This document shows, piece after piece, positions 23,828 to 32,675 of a stretch of 64,000 nt of DNA. The stretch is from CAZTXD01 sp964617995. Lineage in GTDB: Bacteria > Actinomycetota > Acidimicrobiia > Spongiisociales > ZC4RG35. Within the stretch, counting starts at the first letter, position 1. Each line of letters begins with the position of its first letter. The notes under the pieces are model-generated. The model did not search any database. It had not been told where the DNA came from and was given only the letters and a program-made list of their open reading frames with translations. Location of the stretch: assembly GCA_964617995.1 (NCBI GenBank), contig CAZTXD010000003.1, positions 1 through 64,000 on the forward strand. The letters run 5' to 3'. The position numbers were made by a program, and so were the translations under genes.

Positions 23828-25483
23828 ATGATCGACCTCACGTTTCCACTCCGGGCACCCCGGGGCGCCGACCTCAACACGCCCGGGTGGCTGCAGGAAG
23901 CTGCCCTGCGTTGCCTTCTCAACAACCTCGACCCCGAGGTGGCCGAGGACCCCGAAGGGCTGGTCGTCTACGGCGGGCGGGGAAAGGCCGCCCGCTCGGT
24001 GGAGGCCCTCACGGCCATCGTCCGCACCCTCGAGCGCCTGCCCGGCGATCACACCATGCTCGTCCAGTCGGGCAAGCCGGTGGGAGTTTTCCGCACCCAC
24101 GACATGGCCCCACGGGTGCTCATCGCCAATTCGCTGCTGGTTCCCCGCTGGGCCACCCTCGATCACTTCTGGGAACTGGAGGAGGCCGGACTGATGATGT
24201 ACGGCCAGATGACGGCCGGTTCTTGGATCTACATAGGTACCCAGGGGATCCTCCAGGGCACCTACCAGACCTTCGCCGCCATCGCCGAGAAGAGTTTCGG
24301 CGGTTCGCTCGCCGGCACCCTCACCCTCACCGCCGGTCTGGGCGGCATGGGCGGCGCCCAGCCACTGGCCGTGACCATGAACGGAGGGGCGGTCGTATGT
24401 GTGGAGGTTGATCCCGAGCGGATCAGCCGCCGTCTCGAGACCGGATACCTCGACGAGGAAGCCGACGACATCGAAGACGCCATCGAGCGCGGTCTCGCGG
24501 CGCGAGCGGAGCGCAAGGCCTTGTCCATCGGTCTGGTGGGCAACGCCGCCGAGGTCTTCCCCGAGCTTCTGCGCCGCGGCATCGACTTCAACATCGTCAC
24601 CGATCAGACCTCGGCCCACGATCCCCTCTTCGGGTATGTGCCCGTCGGCCACGACCCCCGTTCCGCCGCCGAGCTGCGAACCTCGGATCCCGACACCTAC
24701 ATCAAGGCGGCCCGTGAGTCGATGGCGACGCATTGCCAGGCGATGGTGGGCTTCAGCCGCGCCGGCAGCGAGGTGTTCGACTACGGCAACAACCTGAGGG
24801 GGGAAGCGCAGACGGCGGGCTTCGCCGATGCCTTCGCCTACCCGGGGTTCGTGCCCGCCTACATCCGTGACCTCTTCTGCGAGGGGATGGGGCCGTTCCG
24901 GTGGGTGGCCCTGTCGGGGGATCCGGCCGACATCGACGCAACCGACCGAGCTCTCCTCGACCTCTTCGGCGACAACGAGCCCCTGCGACGCTGGCTCACG
25001 ATGGCCGGCGACCGCGTTCGGTTCCAGGGGCTGCCCGCTCGAATCTGCTGGCTGGGATACAAGGAAAGGCATCTCGCCGGCCTCGCCTTCAACGAACTGG
25101 TGCGCTCCGGCGTGGTGTCGGCGCCCATCGTGATCGGCCGCGATCACCTCGACTCCGGCTCTGTGGCCTCGCCCTACCGGGAGACGGAAGCCATGGTCGA
25201 CGGCTCCGACGCCGTGGCCGACTGGCCGATACTCAACGCTCTCCTCAACACAGCCTCGGGGGCAGCGTGGGTGGCGGTACACCACGGGGGAGGCGTGGGC
25301 ATAGGCAACTCGATCCACGCCGGCGCCCAGGTGGTGGCCGACGGCACCGACCAGGCGGACCTGCGTCTGGAACTGGTGCTCACCAACGACCCCGGCACCG
25401 GTGTCATGCGCCACGCCGACGCCGGCTACGACATCGCCCGGCGCGTCGCCACCGAACGCGGTCTGGACATCCCCCTCCAATGA
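23828..25483 (+). CDS. hutU: Urocanate hydratase
   Basis: This 551-residue protein matches urocanase along its whole length: QSGKPVGVFRTH, TAGSWIYIGTQGILQGTYQTF, the NAD-binding run TAGLGGMGGAQP, TDQTSAHDPL, active-site Cys351 in FCEGMGPFRWVALSG, and the C-terminal HHGGGVGIGNSIHAG. It converts urocanate to imidazolonepropionate using tightly bound NAD, the second step of histidine degradation. ATG 23828 fits the leaderless box. hutF follows on the same strand; hutH and hutI are not in the window. Copies 2 and 3 of the palindrome flank it. Confidence 0.96.
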   Translation: MIDLTFPLRAPRGADLNTPGWLQEAALRCLLNNLDPEVAEDPEGLVVYGGRGKAARSVEALTAIVRTLERLPGDHTMLVQSGKPVGVFRTHDMAPRVLIANSLLVPRWATLDHFWELEEAGLMMYGQMTAGSWIYIGTQGILQGTYQTFAAIAEKSFGGSLAGTLTLTAGLGGMGGAQPLAVTMNGGAVVCVEVDPERISRRLETGYLDEEADDIEDAIERGLAARAERKALSIGLVGNAAEVFPELLRRGIDFNIVTDQTSAHDPLFGYVPVGHDPRSAAELRTSDPDTYIKAARESMATHCQAMVGFSRAGSEVFDYGNNLRGEAQTAGFADAFAYPGFVPAYIRDLFCEGMGPFRWVALSGDPADIDATDRALLDLFGDNEPLRRWLTMAGDRVRFQGLPARICWLGYKERHLAGLAFNELVRSGVVSAPIVIGRDHLDSGSVASPYRETEAMVDGSDAVADWPILNALLNTASGAAWVAVHHGGGVGIGNSIHAGAQVVADGTDQADLRLELVLTNDPGTGVMRHADAGYDIARRVATERGLDIPLQ

Positions 25484-25488
25484 CCCTC

Positions 25489-25546
25489 CTCCGTTTTCGC
25501 GCATCGAATGCGCGCTATGGCGCGCATTTGATGCGCGAAAACGGAG
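25489..25546. repeat. Nested palindromic element, copy 3 (58 bp)
   Basis: Outer arms CTCCGTTTT/AAAACGGAG. The centre is CTATGG, and the right inner hairpin loop is TTG instead of TCG. It begins 5 nt after the hutU stop, and its 3' arm supplies the GGAG used as the hutF ribosome-binding site. Confidence 0.93.
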
Positions 25547-25553
25547 AGGGGGG

Positions 25554-26774
25554 GTGGCGTTGAAGCGGTGGCATCTGCCGGTGGCGTGGACGGGGAGGTC
25601 CTTCGAGTCGGATGTGGTGGTGGAGACCGAGAAGGGCCGGATAGCCTCGATCACCACGGGCGCTGCGGCCGCCGCCGACACCGAATCCCTGCCGGGGCTG
25701 GCGTTCCCCGGGTTCGCCAACACCCACTCGCATGTGTTCCATCGTGTGCTCCGTGGCCATGTCGCCCCCCGGAAGGGCGACTTCTGGTCGTGGAGAGACG
25801 CCATGTACGACGTCGCATCCGGCCTCGATCCCGACTCCTACCGGGCCGTCGCCGTCGCCACCTTTCGGGAGATGCTGGCCGCGGGGTACACCTCGGTGAC
25901 GGAGTTTCACTATCTCCACCATCAGCCCGACGGCACCCCCTATTCGGAACCCAACATCATGGCAGACGCCTTGTGCGACGCGGCGGCGGAAGCCGGGATC
26001 CGTCTGACGCTCCTCGACACCTGCTACCTGTCGTCGGGCTTCGGCCGTCCCCCGGAAGGCCCCCAAAGACGTTTCAGCGACGGAACCGTCGACCGGTGGC
26101 TGGACAGGGTTTCCCGGTGGACTCCCCCCGCCGGGGTGGAAGCCGGAGCGGCCATCCACTCGGTGCGCGCCGTCGATCCCGAGCAGATGGCGGTGGTGGC
26201 CGAATGGGCTCTCGGCCGGCCCCTCCACGTCCACGTGTCGGAGCAGCCCGCCGAGAACCGCGACTGCGTGGCTCACTATGGGCGGACCCCCACCGAGCTG
26301 CTGGCCGACAGCGGCATACTCGGCCCCACCGTCACCGTCGTTCATGTCACTCATGCCGCACCCACCGATATTCGGCTCCTCGCCGCCGAGGGGACCGTTG
26401 CCTCCATCTGCCCGACCACCGAACGATGGCTCGCCGACGGGATCGGGCCGACCGCGGCGATGGAGGACGCAGGGATCGAGCTCGGGATCGGCAGCGACTC
26501 GCAGGCGGTGATCGATCCTTTCGAGGAGATGCGTCTCCTCGAGCTGCATCAGCGCCTGGCCACCGGGACGACGGGGAGCCACGACGTGGCCTCCCTGCTC
26601 CGGGCCGGCACCGCCGGCTCGAGCCTGGAGGTGGGGGACCGCTTCGATGTGGTCGTCGTCGGCAGGGAGACGCCACGCACTGCCGGGGTTCCCGACGAGG
26701 GGGTGATCTTCGCCGCCACCGCCGCCGACATCATCGCCGTCGTCGTGGAGGGACGAAGGGTCGCCTCGGCCTGA
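25554..26774 (+). CDS. hutF: Formimidoylglutamate deiminase
   Basis: This 406-residue amidohydrolase has the metal-binding NTHSHVFHRVLRG and the HutF-specific FWSWRDAMYDVA, AGYTSVTEFHYLHH, HVSEQPAEN, VVHVTHA and GIGSDSQAVIDP. It converts N-formimidoyl-L-glutamate to N-formylglutamate in the five-step histidine pathway. GTG 25554 is preferred because GGAG (25543-25546, the end of the palindrome) sits 7 nt upstream; TTG 25560 is an alternative. Coupling with hutU is likely. Confidence 0.9.
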   Translation: MALKRWHLPVAWTGRSFESDVVVETEKGRIASITTGAAAAADTESLPGLAFPGFANTHSHVFHRVLRGHVAPRKGDFWSWRDAMYDVASGLDPDSYRAVAVATFREMLAAGYTSVTEFHYLHHQPDGTPYSEPNIMADALCDAAAEAGIRLTLLDTCYLSSGFGRPPEGPQRRFSDGTVDRWLDRVSRWTPPAGVEAGAAIHSVRAVDPEQMAVVAEWALGRPLHVHVSEQPAENRDCVAHYGRTPTELLADSGILGPTVTVVHVTHAAPTDIRLLAAEGTVASICPTTERWLADGIGPTAAMEDAGIELGIGSDSQAVIDPFEEMRLLELHQRLATGTTGSHDVASLLRAGTAGSSLEVGDRFDVVVVGRETPRTAGVPDEGVIFAATAADIIAVVVEGRRVASA

Positions 26775-26798
26775 CTGGCCCGGCAGGTCGACGCTACG

Positions 26799-26804
26799 TA
26801 CCCT
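26799..26804 (+). promoter_or_regulatory. -10 box (TACCCT) before the TIGR03085-type gene, leaderless type
   Basis: TACCCT, 6 nt, then ATG 26811. Confidence 0.5.
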
Positions 26805-26810
26805 CAGCCC

Positions 26811-27434
26811 ATGTCGATCTCGGCGCTCGCCCGTTCCGAGAGGGAGGAACTGTGCGAGCTGATGGAGGAGGTGGGAGCGGACGCCCCCACCCTCAACGAG
26901 GGTTGGGCGGTGCTCGATCTCGCCGCTCACCTGGTTGCCCGCGAACACGACGTGTGGTCGGGGCCCGGGATCATGCTGAAGCGCTCGCTGGGATTCCTCA
27001 CCGAGTTGGCGATGGAGCGTCGCCGTCGTGAGGGTCTCGAATCGCTGATCGAGGTGATCCGGCGCGGGGAGCCCATCTGGTTCCGTCCGCTGCCGGCCGG
27101 GGGCCAGCTCTACGAGTACTTCCTGCACCACGAGGACGTGCGACGGGCCAGCGGACTCGGACCCCGAACCGATCGCTCCGACCTGGATGAGGGTCTGGCG
27201 AGGCTGATTCGGATCGGGGGCCGCCTGCTGCTCAGACGGGTGGACGTGGGGGTCGACCTGGTGTGGCAGGGTGGGGTCATCCACCGTCACGGTTCCGAGC
27301 CCCGGGCCATCGTCGACGGCGCTCCGGGGGAACTGATGCTGTACATGACCGGGCGCGGCCGGGTGGCGGAGGTCACCCTCGGAGGAGACGAGACGGCGGC
27401 CGAGCGGCTGGCCGAAACCGACCTGAGGATCTGA
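26811..27434 (+). CDS. TIGR03085-type metal-binding protein (maleylpyruvate isomerase/DinB-like)
   Basis: This 207-residue protein starts with ALARSEREELCELMEEVG and APTLNEGWAVLDLAAHLV, the pattern of an actinobacterial family related to mycothiol-dependent maleylpyruvate isomerase. His residues at DLAAHLVAREHD and FLHHEDVRRA would bind metal in the four-helix domain. The function is not established. It is convergent with the dus gene. Confidence 0.8.
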   Translation: MSISALARSEREELCELMEEVGADAPTLNEGWAVLDLAAHLVAREHDVWSGPGIMLKRSLGFLTELAMERRRREGLESLIEVIRRGEPIWFRPLPAGGQLYEYFLHHEDVRRASGLGPRTDRSDLDEGLARLIRIGGRLLLRRVDVGVDLVWQGGVIHRHGSEPRAIVDGAPGELMLYMTGRGRVAEVTLGGDETAAERLAETDLRI

Positions 27435-27491
27435 GAACCGCCCGTTCGGTGCGCCTGCTGGAACCACCGATCGGCCAGCGCGGTCGGTTCG

Positions 27492-28613
27492 TCAGCCGCC
27501 GGACACGACCAGCTCCGCCTCCCGGTCGAGGCCGTGGCTGGTCCGGGTGTCGAGGAACCCGGGAGGGAGCTTCACCCGTCGGGCGCCGCCGCTGTGGCCC
27601 CGAACCATCCGGTGGGCGGCTTCGGGGAAGGGAATCGTCGGGTCGAGGAGCGACACGAGCAGGTCGACTTCTTCCACCCCCGACACCCGGGAGAGCCTGT
27701 CGCGGATCTCCCGCCCCACCGGGAATCCCTTGAGATACCAGCTGGGGTGGCGCCGGAAGAGGTTGGTGCCGTGGCGGGGGCCGAACTGATCGACCAGCAG
27801 ACGCACGTGGCGGCGCATCACCTGCCCCACCTCGCCCAATGTCGGGGCAGGCGGCGGCGGGTCACCGGCCATCACGGCTGCGAGATCGCCGAACAGCCAT
27901 GGACGGCCCAGACAACCCCGGCCCACCACCACACCGTCGCAGCCGGTCTCGGTCATCATGCAAACGGCATCCCCGGCGGTCCAGATGTCGCCGTTGCCCA
28001 GCACCGGGACGGTCCGGACGGTCTGCTTCAGCGCCGCGATCGCCTCCCATCGGGCCGAACCCGAGTAGCGCTGCGCCGCGGTCCGGGCATGGAGGGCGAC
28101 CGCCGCCGCGCCCTCTCCTTCCGCCACCCGGCCCGACTCGAGATAGGTGAGGTGATCGTCGTCGATTCCCATCCGGAACTTCACAGTGACGGGTACCGCT
28201 CCGGCGTTGGCCACGGCCTCGGCGACGATCGACGCCAGCAGGTCCGTCTTCCAGGGAAGGGCGGCGCCACCGCCATGGCGGGTGACCTTGGGGACGGGAC
28301 AGCCGAAGTTCAGGTCGATGTGATCGACCCGGTGATCGTCGACGAGGATCCGGGTGGCTCGCCCCACCGATGTCGGCTCGGTGCCGTAGAGCTGGATCGA
28401 CCGCACCTGCTCGTCGGCGCCGAAACCAGCGTTGGCCAGCGTTTTGGCGTCTCCCTCCACGAGGGCACGGGCGCCGATCATCTCCGATACGTACAGGCCG
28501 ACCCCGTAGTGCCGGCACAGGGTGCGGAAGGCGGCGTTGGTCACTCCCGCCATGGGGGCGAGCACGACAGGGGGGTCGACGCGGAGCGGCCCCACATGGA
28601 GACGACGGGACAT
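27492..28613 (-). CDS. tRNA-dihydrouridine synthase, DusB type
   Basis: This 373-residue TIM-barrel flavoprotein has LAPMAGVTNAAFRTLCRHYG, YVSEMIGARAL, the catalytic Cys in DLNFGCPVPKVTRHGGG, VTVKFRMGIDDDH, LHARTAAQRYSG and GDIWTAGDA. It reduces uridine in tRNA D-loops with FMN and NADPH. ATG 28613 is chosen over an upstream in-frame start because a TACCCT -10 box precedes it by exactly 7 nt (28621-28626). It is 24 bp from the thioesterase on the same strand. Confidence 0.93.
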   Translation of the reverse strand: MSRRLHVGPLRVDPPVVLAPMAGVTNAAFRTLCRHYGVGLYVSEMIGARALVEGDAKTLANAGFGADEQVRSIQLYGTEPTSVGRATRILVDDHRVDHIDLNFGCPVPKVTRHGGGAALPWKTDLLASIVAEAVANAGAVPVTVKFRMGIDDDHLTYLESGRVAEGEGAAAVALHARTAAQRYSGSARWEAIAALKQTVRTVPVLGNGDIWTAGDAVCMMTETGCDGVVVGRGCLGRPWLFGDLAAVMAGDPPPPAPTLGEVGQVMRRHVRLLVDQFGPRHGTNLFRRHPSWYLKGFPVGREIRDRLSRVSGVEEVDLLVSLLDPTIPFPEAAHRMVRGHSGGARRVKLPPGFLDTRTSHGLDREAELVVSGG

Positions 28614-28620
28614 GGACGTC

Positions 28621-28626
28621 AGGGTA
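28621..28626 (-). promoter_or_regulatory. -10 box (TACCCT) of the dus gene, leaderless type
   Basis: TACCCT on the minus strand, 7 nt before ATG 28613, in the short space after the thioesterase stop. Confidence 0.55.
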
Positions 28627-28637
28627 GGGCGACTCAC

Positions 28638-29063
28638 TCAGGTCGCCGCCATGCCCCCGATCACCGACGCGTCTGACAGGTTCTGGAGCCGAACCTGGCC
28701 CCGAGCCATCAACTTTCCGTCGCCCTGGCGGGTCACCTCCACCTGCCAGAGCTGCTGGGTGCGGCCCCGGTGAATGGGTGTGGCCTCCCCCACCAGTACC
28801 CCCTCCCGGGTGGAACGCAGGAAATCGGTGGCGTTGTGGACCCCCACGCATCCCGCCATCCCCTGGTCCAACGCCCACATGGCTGCTCCCGTCGACGCCA
28901 GCGTCTCCACCAGGGTGCAGTAGACGCCGCCGTGCACGACGCCGTACGGCTGGTTGTGGTGAGGCGCCAGCGCGATCTGCCCCACCGCCCGATCGGGGCC
29001 GACCTCGGTGATCTCGATGTTGCTGTGATTGACGTAATTGATGCCGGGGTGGAGATCATCCAT
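28638..29063 (-). CDS. PaaI-family hotdog thioesterase
   Basis: This 141-residue hotdog protein carries QPYGVVHGGVYCTLVETLASTG, the catalytic helix of PaaI/DHNA-CoA-type thioesterases, and GVHNATDFLRSTREGVLVGEA. The substrate is unknown. A TAGGGT -10 box (29073-29078) lies 9 nt before ATG 29063; it is divergent from the cupin gene. Confidence 0.88.
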   Translation of the reverse strand: MDDLHPGINYVNHSNIEITEVGPDRAVGQIALAPHHNQPYGVVHGGVYCTLVETLASTGAAMWALDQGMAGCVGVHNATDFLRSTREGVLVGEATPIHRGRTQQLWQVEVTRQGDGKLMARGQVRLQNLSDASVIGGMAAT

Positions 29064-29072
29064 GATGGCGCG

Positions 29073-29078
29073 ACCCTA
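29073..29078 (-). promoter_or_regulatory. -10 box (TAGGGT) of the thioesterase
   Basis: TAGGGT on the minus strand; back to back with the cupin -10 box at 29091-29096, only 12 nt away. Confidence 0.45.
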
Positions 29079-29090
29079 CCGTCGCCCCGG

Positions 29091-29096
29091 TAGCCT
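29091..29096 (+). promoter_or_regulatory. -10 box (TAGCCT) of the cupin gene
   Basis: TAGCCT, 10 nt, then ATG 29107; no Shine-Dalgarno sequence. Confidence 0.45.
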
Positions 29097-29106
29097 CGGG
29101 ATCGTT

Positions 29107-29448
29107 ATGGAGATAACCCGATATCAGGACGTGGCCCCCTACCAGTTCGCCGACCTGTGGTTGCGCGAGCTGTCCCCGGCGGTGATGCAGGCAGGATCCA
29201 TCGCCGAGGTCACGCTGCCGATCGGGGTGCAGCGGCCTTCACGGAGGTCGAAGAAGGTCGACCGCGTGTATGTGGGACTGGTCGGCGAGGTCCATTTCAC
29301 CGTCGACGGTGAGAGCGTCCACGTCGGTCGCGGCGACGTGATCCACATCGCCGACGGCGAGGAGTACGGCTACTTCAACGGCGGGCAGGAAGAGGCGCGC
29401 CTTCTCCTGTTCCGGTCCCCGGCACCCTCGGCGCCGGAGGAGAGCTGA
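29107..29448 (+). CDS. Small cupin-domain protein
   Basis: This 113-residue single cupin barrel has VYVGLVGEVHFTVDGESVHVGRGD and a second-motif segment DGEEYGYFNGG. The usual metal-binding histidines are only partly present, so metal binding is uncertain. Substrate and role are unknown. Confidence 0.7.
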   Translation: MEITRYQDVAPYQFADLWLRELSPAVMQAGSIAEVTLPIGVQRPSRRSKKVDRVYVGLVGEVHFTVDGESVHVGRGDVIHIADGEEYGYFNGGQEEARLLLFRSPAPSAPEES

Positions 29449-29472
29449 CCAGCACGACGGGGTATGACGCTC

Positions 29473-30051
29473 TCAGGCGACCAACGCCACGCCGTGACGG
29501 GCGAGGAGCTTGCGGGTGGCGGGGAGAGGTAAGCCGATGATGGTGCTGGGATGGCCTTCGATGGAGGAAACGAACACCCCTCCTCGCTCCTGGAGGGCGT
29601 AAGCACCGGCCTTGTCCAGCGGCTCGCCGCTGACGACGTAGGCGTCGATCTCGTCCTCGGTCATCGTCGTGAAGCGGACCAGCGCCGTCTCCACCAGCGA
29701 CTCCACCACCAGGCGACCTTCCTCGGTCGTCGCCACCGCAACGCCGCTCACGACGTGATGGCTGTCGCCGGAGAGCCGGCGCAACATCGATCGCGCCTCG
29801 GCGGGATGAACGGGCTTGCCCATGACCACACCATTGTGGACCACCACGGTGTCGCCGCCCACCACGACTGCATCGGGAGCGGCGACGGCGGCCGCCTTGG
29901 CGCGAGCGAGACGCTCGACGTAGGCATGGGGCTGCTCGCCGGGGTGACGGGACTCGTCCACCTCCGGCGCTACCACCTCGAACTCGACGCCGAGCAACGA
30001 CAACAGCCCGGCACGACGGGAGGAGCCCGACGCCAGTATGAGGCGTTTCAT
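29473..30051 (-). CDS. maf: Maf-like nucleoside triphosphate pyrophosphatase
   Basis: This 192-residue protein opens with LILASGSSRRAGLLSLLG and contains VDES, the catalytic Asp region VVGGDTVVVHNGVVMGKP and EPLDKAGAYALQERGG, all conserved in Maf. The family hydrolyses non-canonical or modified NTPs and dTTP/UTP, and is linked to arrest of cell division. It lies 30 bp downstream of the amidohydrolase on the same strand. Confidence 0.93.
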   Translation of the reverse strand: MKRLILASGSSRRAGLLSLLGVEFEVVAPEVDESRHPGEQPHAYVERLARAKAAAVAAPDAVVVGGDTVVVHNGVVMGKPVHPAEARSMLRRLSGDSHHVVSGVAVATTEEGRLVVESLVETALVRFTTMTEDEIDAYVVSGEPLDKAGAYALQERGGVFVSSIEGHPSTIIGLPLPATRKLLARHGVALVA

Positions 30052-30081
30052 CGCTTCAGTACCGGTCTTCCGTCGGGTTGT

Positions 30082-31143
30082 TCACCGTATCCTCCTCCCG
30101 GCCCGCAACGCCGCCACCGGCCGCTGGAGGGTGGCGGGATCCTCCCTGGGGTCGGCATCGTAGAAGACGGCGTCGGCCAGCTCGCCCACCTCGAACCCGG
30201 GGGACCGCCCTAGGTATCGACGCGCCACCTCGCAGGCTGCTCCCACGGCTCGTGTCGGCTCCAGACCCAGGCGGATCAAGGCTTGCACCTCTCTGCTCAC
30301 GTCACCCGGCTCCGTCGCCAGGTCGGTCCCGGCCAGCACCGCCAGCTCGGGAGGAGCTTCCCGCAGCAGGCTGGAGACGTTGGCGAGCCCTTCGTGGATG
30401 AGACGACCTCCCGTCGACTCCGATCCCAGCTGTTCGCCAATGGCCTCCATCCGCAGAACGGTGGGAACCCATGCCCCTCCCCGGGCCGAGAGAGCCTCCA
30501 GGTCGTCAGGCGTCAGGAACAGGCCGTGTTCGATCGAATCCACCCCGGCCCTCACGGCCATGGAGGGAACCTCGGGAGCCATGGTGTGGATCGCCACCCG
30601 AACATCGGCACCATGGGCCACCTGGACGGCCGCCGACAGCTGCTCCTCGGTGAAGTTGGCTACCGCTCCTCTTCCCTTCCGCGGCCAGTCTCCCACCAGC
30701 TTCACCCAGCCGCGCCCCTGCTCGGCCATCTGCAACACCCATCCCGTCAGGCCATCGGCGTCGGTCTCGATCGCGAACCCGGGGTAGTAGCCCCCCTCGA
30801 CCGCGATCATGCGTGAGGCCGCCTGGAAATCGGGTCGAACGGTGGGCGCCGCGTCGGTGAGCGTCATCACCACCGAGCCGTCTCCCCACCCCTTGTCGAC
30901 TATCAGGAAGGTTCCTCGTTCGAGGCAGGCGTATGCCCGGGTGCGTATCTCCTCTGGTCTCCCCGGCTCCATCACCAGCTCGTCCGCCGCCAAATGCGAG
31001 TGGGCGTCGACCAGGCCGGGCAGCGCCCACATCCCCGAACCGAGGTCCACGTCTCCCGGTCCCGCCTCGAGCCAGGTGCCCTGCGACGAGACGGCGAGTA
31101 GGTCGGCGGTTACCCCGCCGGGGGGCCGGAGAGCGACGAGCAT
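30082..31143 (-). CDS. Amidohydrolase-superfamily metal-dependent hydrolase
   Basis: This 353-residue protein has the metal motif GLVDAHSHLA, a likely bridging Lys in WVKLVGDWP, HTMAPEV, SIEHGLFL and the Asp of AGTDLAT, a full amidohydrolase active site. Members of this prolidase-like group act on cyclic amides, dipeptides or esters; the substrate is open. ATG 31143 is chosen because a TAGCGT -10 box (31152-31157) lies 8 nt upstream; an upstream TTG would put that promoter inside the gene. Confidence 0.8.
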   Translation of the reverse strand: MLVALRPPGGVTADLLAVSSQGTWLEAGPGDVDLGSGMWALPGLVDAHSHLAADELVMEPGRPEEIRTRAYACLERGTFLIVDKGWGDGSVVMTLTDAAPTVRPDFQAASRMIAVEGGYYPGFAIETDADGLTGWVLQMAEQGRGWVKLVGDWPRKGRGAVANFTEEQLSAAVQVAHGADVRVAIHTMAPEVPSMAVRAGVDSIEHGLFLTPDDLEALSARGGAWVPTVLRMEAIGEQLGSESTGGRLIHEGLANVSSLLREAPPELAVLAGTDLATEPGDVSREVQALIRLGLEPTRAVGAACEVARRYLGRSPGFEVGELADAVFYDADPREDPATLQRPVAALRAGRRIR

Positions 31144-31151
31144 CTGGACCA

Positions 31152-31157
31152 ACGCTA
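31152..31157 (-). promoter_or_regulatory. -10 box (TAGCGT) of the amidohydrolase, leaderless type
   Basis: TAGCGT on the minus strand, 8 nt before ATG 31143. Confidence 0.45.
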
Positions 31158-31280
31158 ACGGCAACGTATTGTGTCAGGGCGCAAGCAGGTGAGGCATCGG
31201 TTGGTGTTGGATACGGATCAACGGTCGACGTACCGCCCTCCTGTCCTCGGCGCGCCCGACGACCGGGGCGTCACTCCGCC

Positions 31281-32675
31281 GTGAAGATATCGCCTCTCCT
31301 CCTCGCGGCTGCGCTGGTGGTGACGGCGTGTGGCCCGTCTCCGTCCCCCACCACTGCCGGCGACATCACCACCACCGGTGCCCCTGCCACGTCGACCACC
31401 ACGACCGTGGCCTCGGCCGGACCCACCCTCGTCGAGTACACGGTGGCGGGCTGTCGCACCCCTCCCGTCACATTCGCCCTCCTGTGCGACGTCTACAAGC
31501 TGATCGAACGCCACCACATCGACGCACCTGTCGATCCCGCGGTCCTGGCTGCCGGTGCAGCCCTGGGCGTGGAGGGTCACGAAGCGAGCGATGAGGGCGA
31601 GCCGATCGAGAGCTTCACCTGCGCCATCCCCGATCCGGCCTTCGAGACGATCTGCTCCCTCCTGGCGGAGCGGCTCCAGGCGGTACCGCTGGAGCTGGAG
31701 GACGCCGTCGAGGCTGGGGTGGCGTCGATGATCGCTCTCAGCCTCGACCCCTTCACCTACTACCTTCCGCCCGAGCTCTCCGGCGCCCTGTCCGAGGACG
31801 GCATCGTCACGGCCGTCGGGCTGATGCTCACCATCACCAACCAGGTCGGGTCGACCTGCACCGTCGTAGAGGGGGGTTGTCGTCTCGAGGTGGTGCTCGC
31901 CGTGCTGGACGGGCCCGGCTACGAAGCGGGGATGCGGGCCGGTGACGTCATCACCGCCATCGACGATGAGCCGGTGGCCGGCGCCACTCTCGTCGACGTG
32001 ACCGCTCTCCTGGATGGGACGTCGGGCACGACGGTCACCGTGGACGTCGAGGGCGAGGGGGGCAACACCCGGTTCATCATCGAGCGGAGCGACCCGCCCA
32101 CCGCCGGCCTCGAAGCGGAGCAGCCCCGGCCCGGAGTGGGTTACGTCCGGCTACCGGACTTCGAGCCTGACATCCCCGTGTTCCTCCACACCGTGCTCGG
32201 GTCTCTCGACGAAGCGGGCATCGACCGACTGGTGGTCGATCTGCGTGACAATCCGGGCGGCTACCTCGACGTTGCCACGCTCGTCGCCAGCGAATTCCTC
32301 GCCGACGGGCTGGTCTTCCGCAGCCTGGGACCGGCGGGGGACCTCGACTACCCGGTCCAGGATGGGGGGCTGGCGATCTCCAACGTCGAGATCACGGTGG
32401 TCGTCAACGCCGGATCCGCCTCGGCCGCCGAGATCCTGGCGGGTGTCCTCCAGGAACGGGGACGAGCGACCATCGCAGGTGAGCCCACCTTCGGTAAGAA
32501 CACGGTCCAGATAGGATTCCCTCTCAGAAACGACGGTCAACTGAGGGTGACGATCGCCCGGTGGGTTACCCCTGACGGGGCCAGCGTGGCAGGCACGGGA
32601 CTGGTCCCCGACGTCCTGGTCGACATCCCCATCGATGCCACACCCGAGGAGGTCGTGGACCTGGTGCTGGGGTAG
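31281..32675 (+). CDS. S41-family C-terminal processing protease, lipoprotein, copy 1
   Basis: This 464-residue protein has a lipoprotein signal (lipobox VTAC, Cys near residue 17), a Thr-rich linker, a cysteine-containing N-terminal domain, a PDZ domain (about 170-275, GYEAGMRAGDVITAID) and an S41 protease domain with nucleophile Ser381 in GSASAAEI and general base Lys406 in FGKNTVQ. The spacing of 25 residues equals that of known Ctp enzymes. It would cleave envelope proteins outside the membrane. GTG 31281 starts the signal peptide. A paralogue follows immediately. Confidence 0.88.
   Translation: MKISPLLLAAALVVTACGPSPSPTTAGDITTTGAPATSTTTTVASAGPTLVEYTVAGCRTPPVTFALLCDVYKLIERHHIDAPVDPAVLAAGAALGVEGHEASDEGEPIESFTCAIPDPAFETICSLLAERLQAVPLELEDAVEAGVASMIALSLDPFTYYLPPELSGALSEDGIVTAVGLMLTITNQVGSTCTVVEGGCRLEVVLAVLDGPGYEAGMRAGDVITAIDDEPVAGATLVDVTALLDGTSGTTVTVDVEGEGGNTRFIIERSDPPTAGLEAEQPRPGVGYVRLPDFEPDIPVFLHTVLGSLDEAGIDRLVVDLRDNPGGYLDVATLVASEFLADGLVFRSLGPAGDLDYPVQDGGLAISNVEITVVVNAGSASAAEILAGVLQERGRATIAGEPTFGKNTVQIGFPLRNDGQLRVTIARWVTPDGASVAGTGLVPDVLVDIPIDATPEEVVDLVLG

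Noticed and set aside
23750..25546. CRISPR or insertion-sequence ends
   Set aside because: Only three copies, not evenly spaced, no spacers, no target-site duplications that I could see and no transposase nearby.
22880..25804. A very long open frame on the minus strand opposite the exporter and hutU
   Set aside because: It is the antisense of well-supported plus-strand genes and has no recognisable domain; long shadow frames are common at this GC content.
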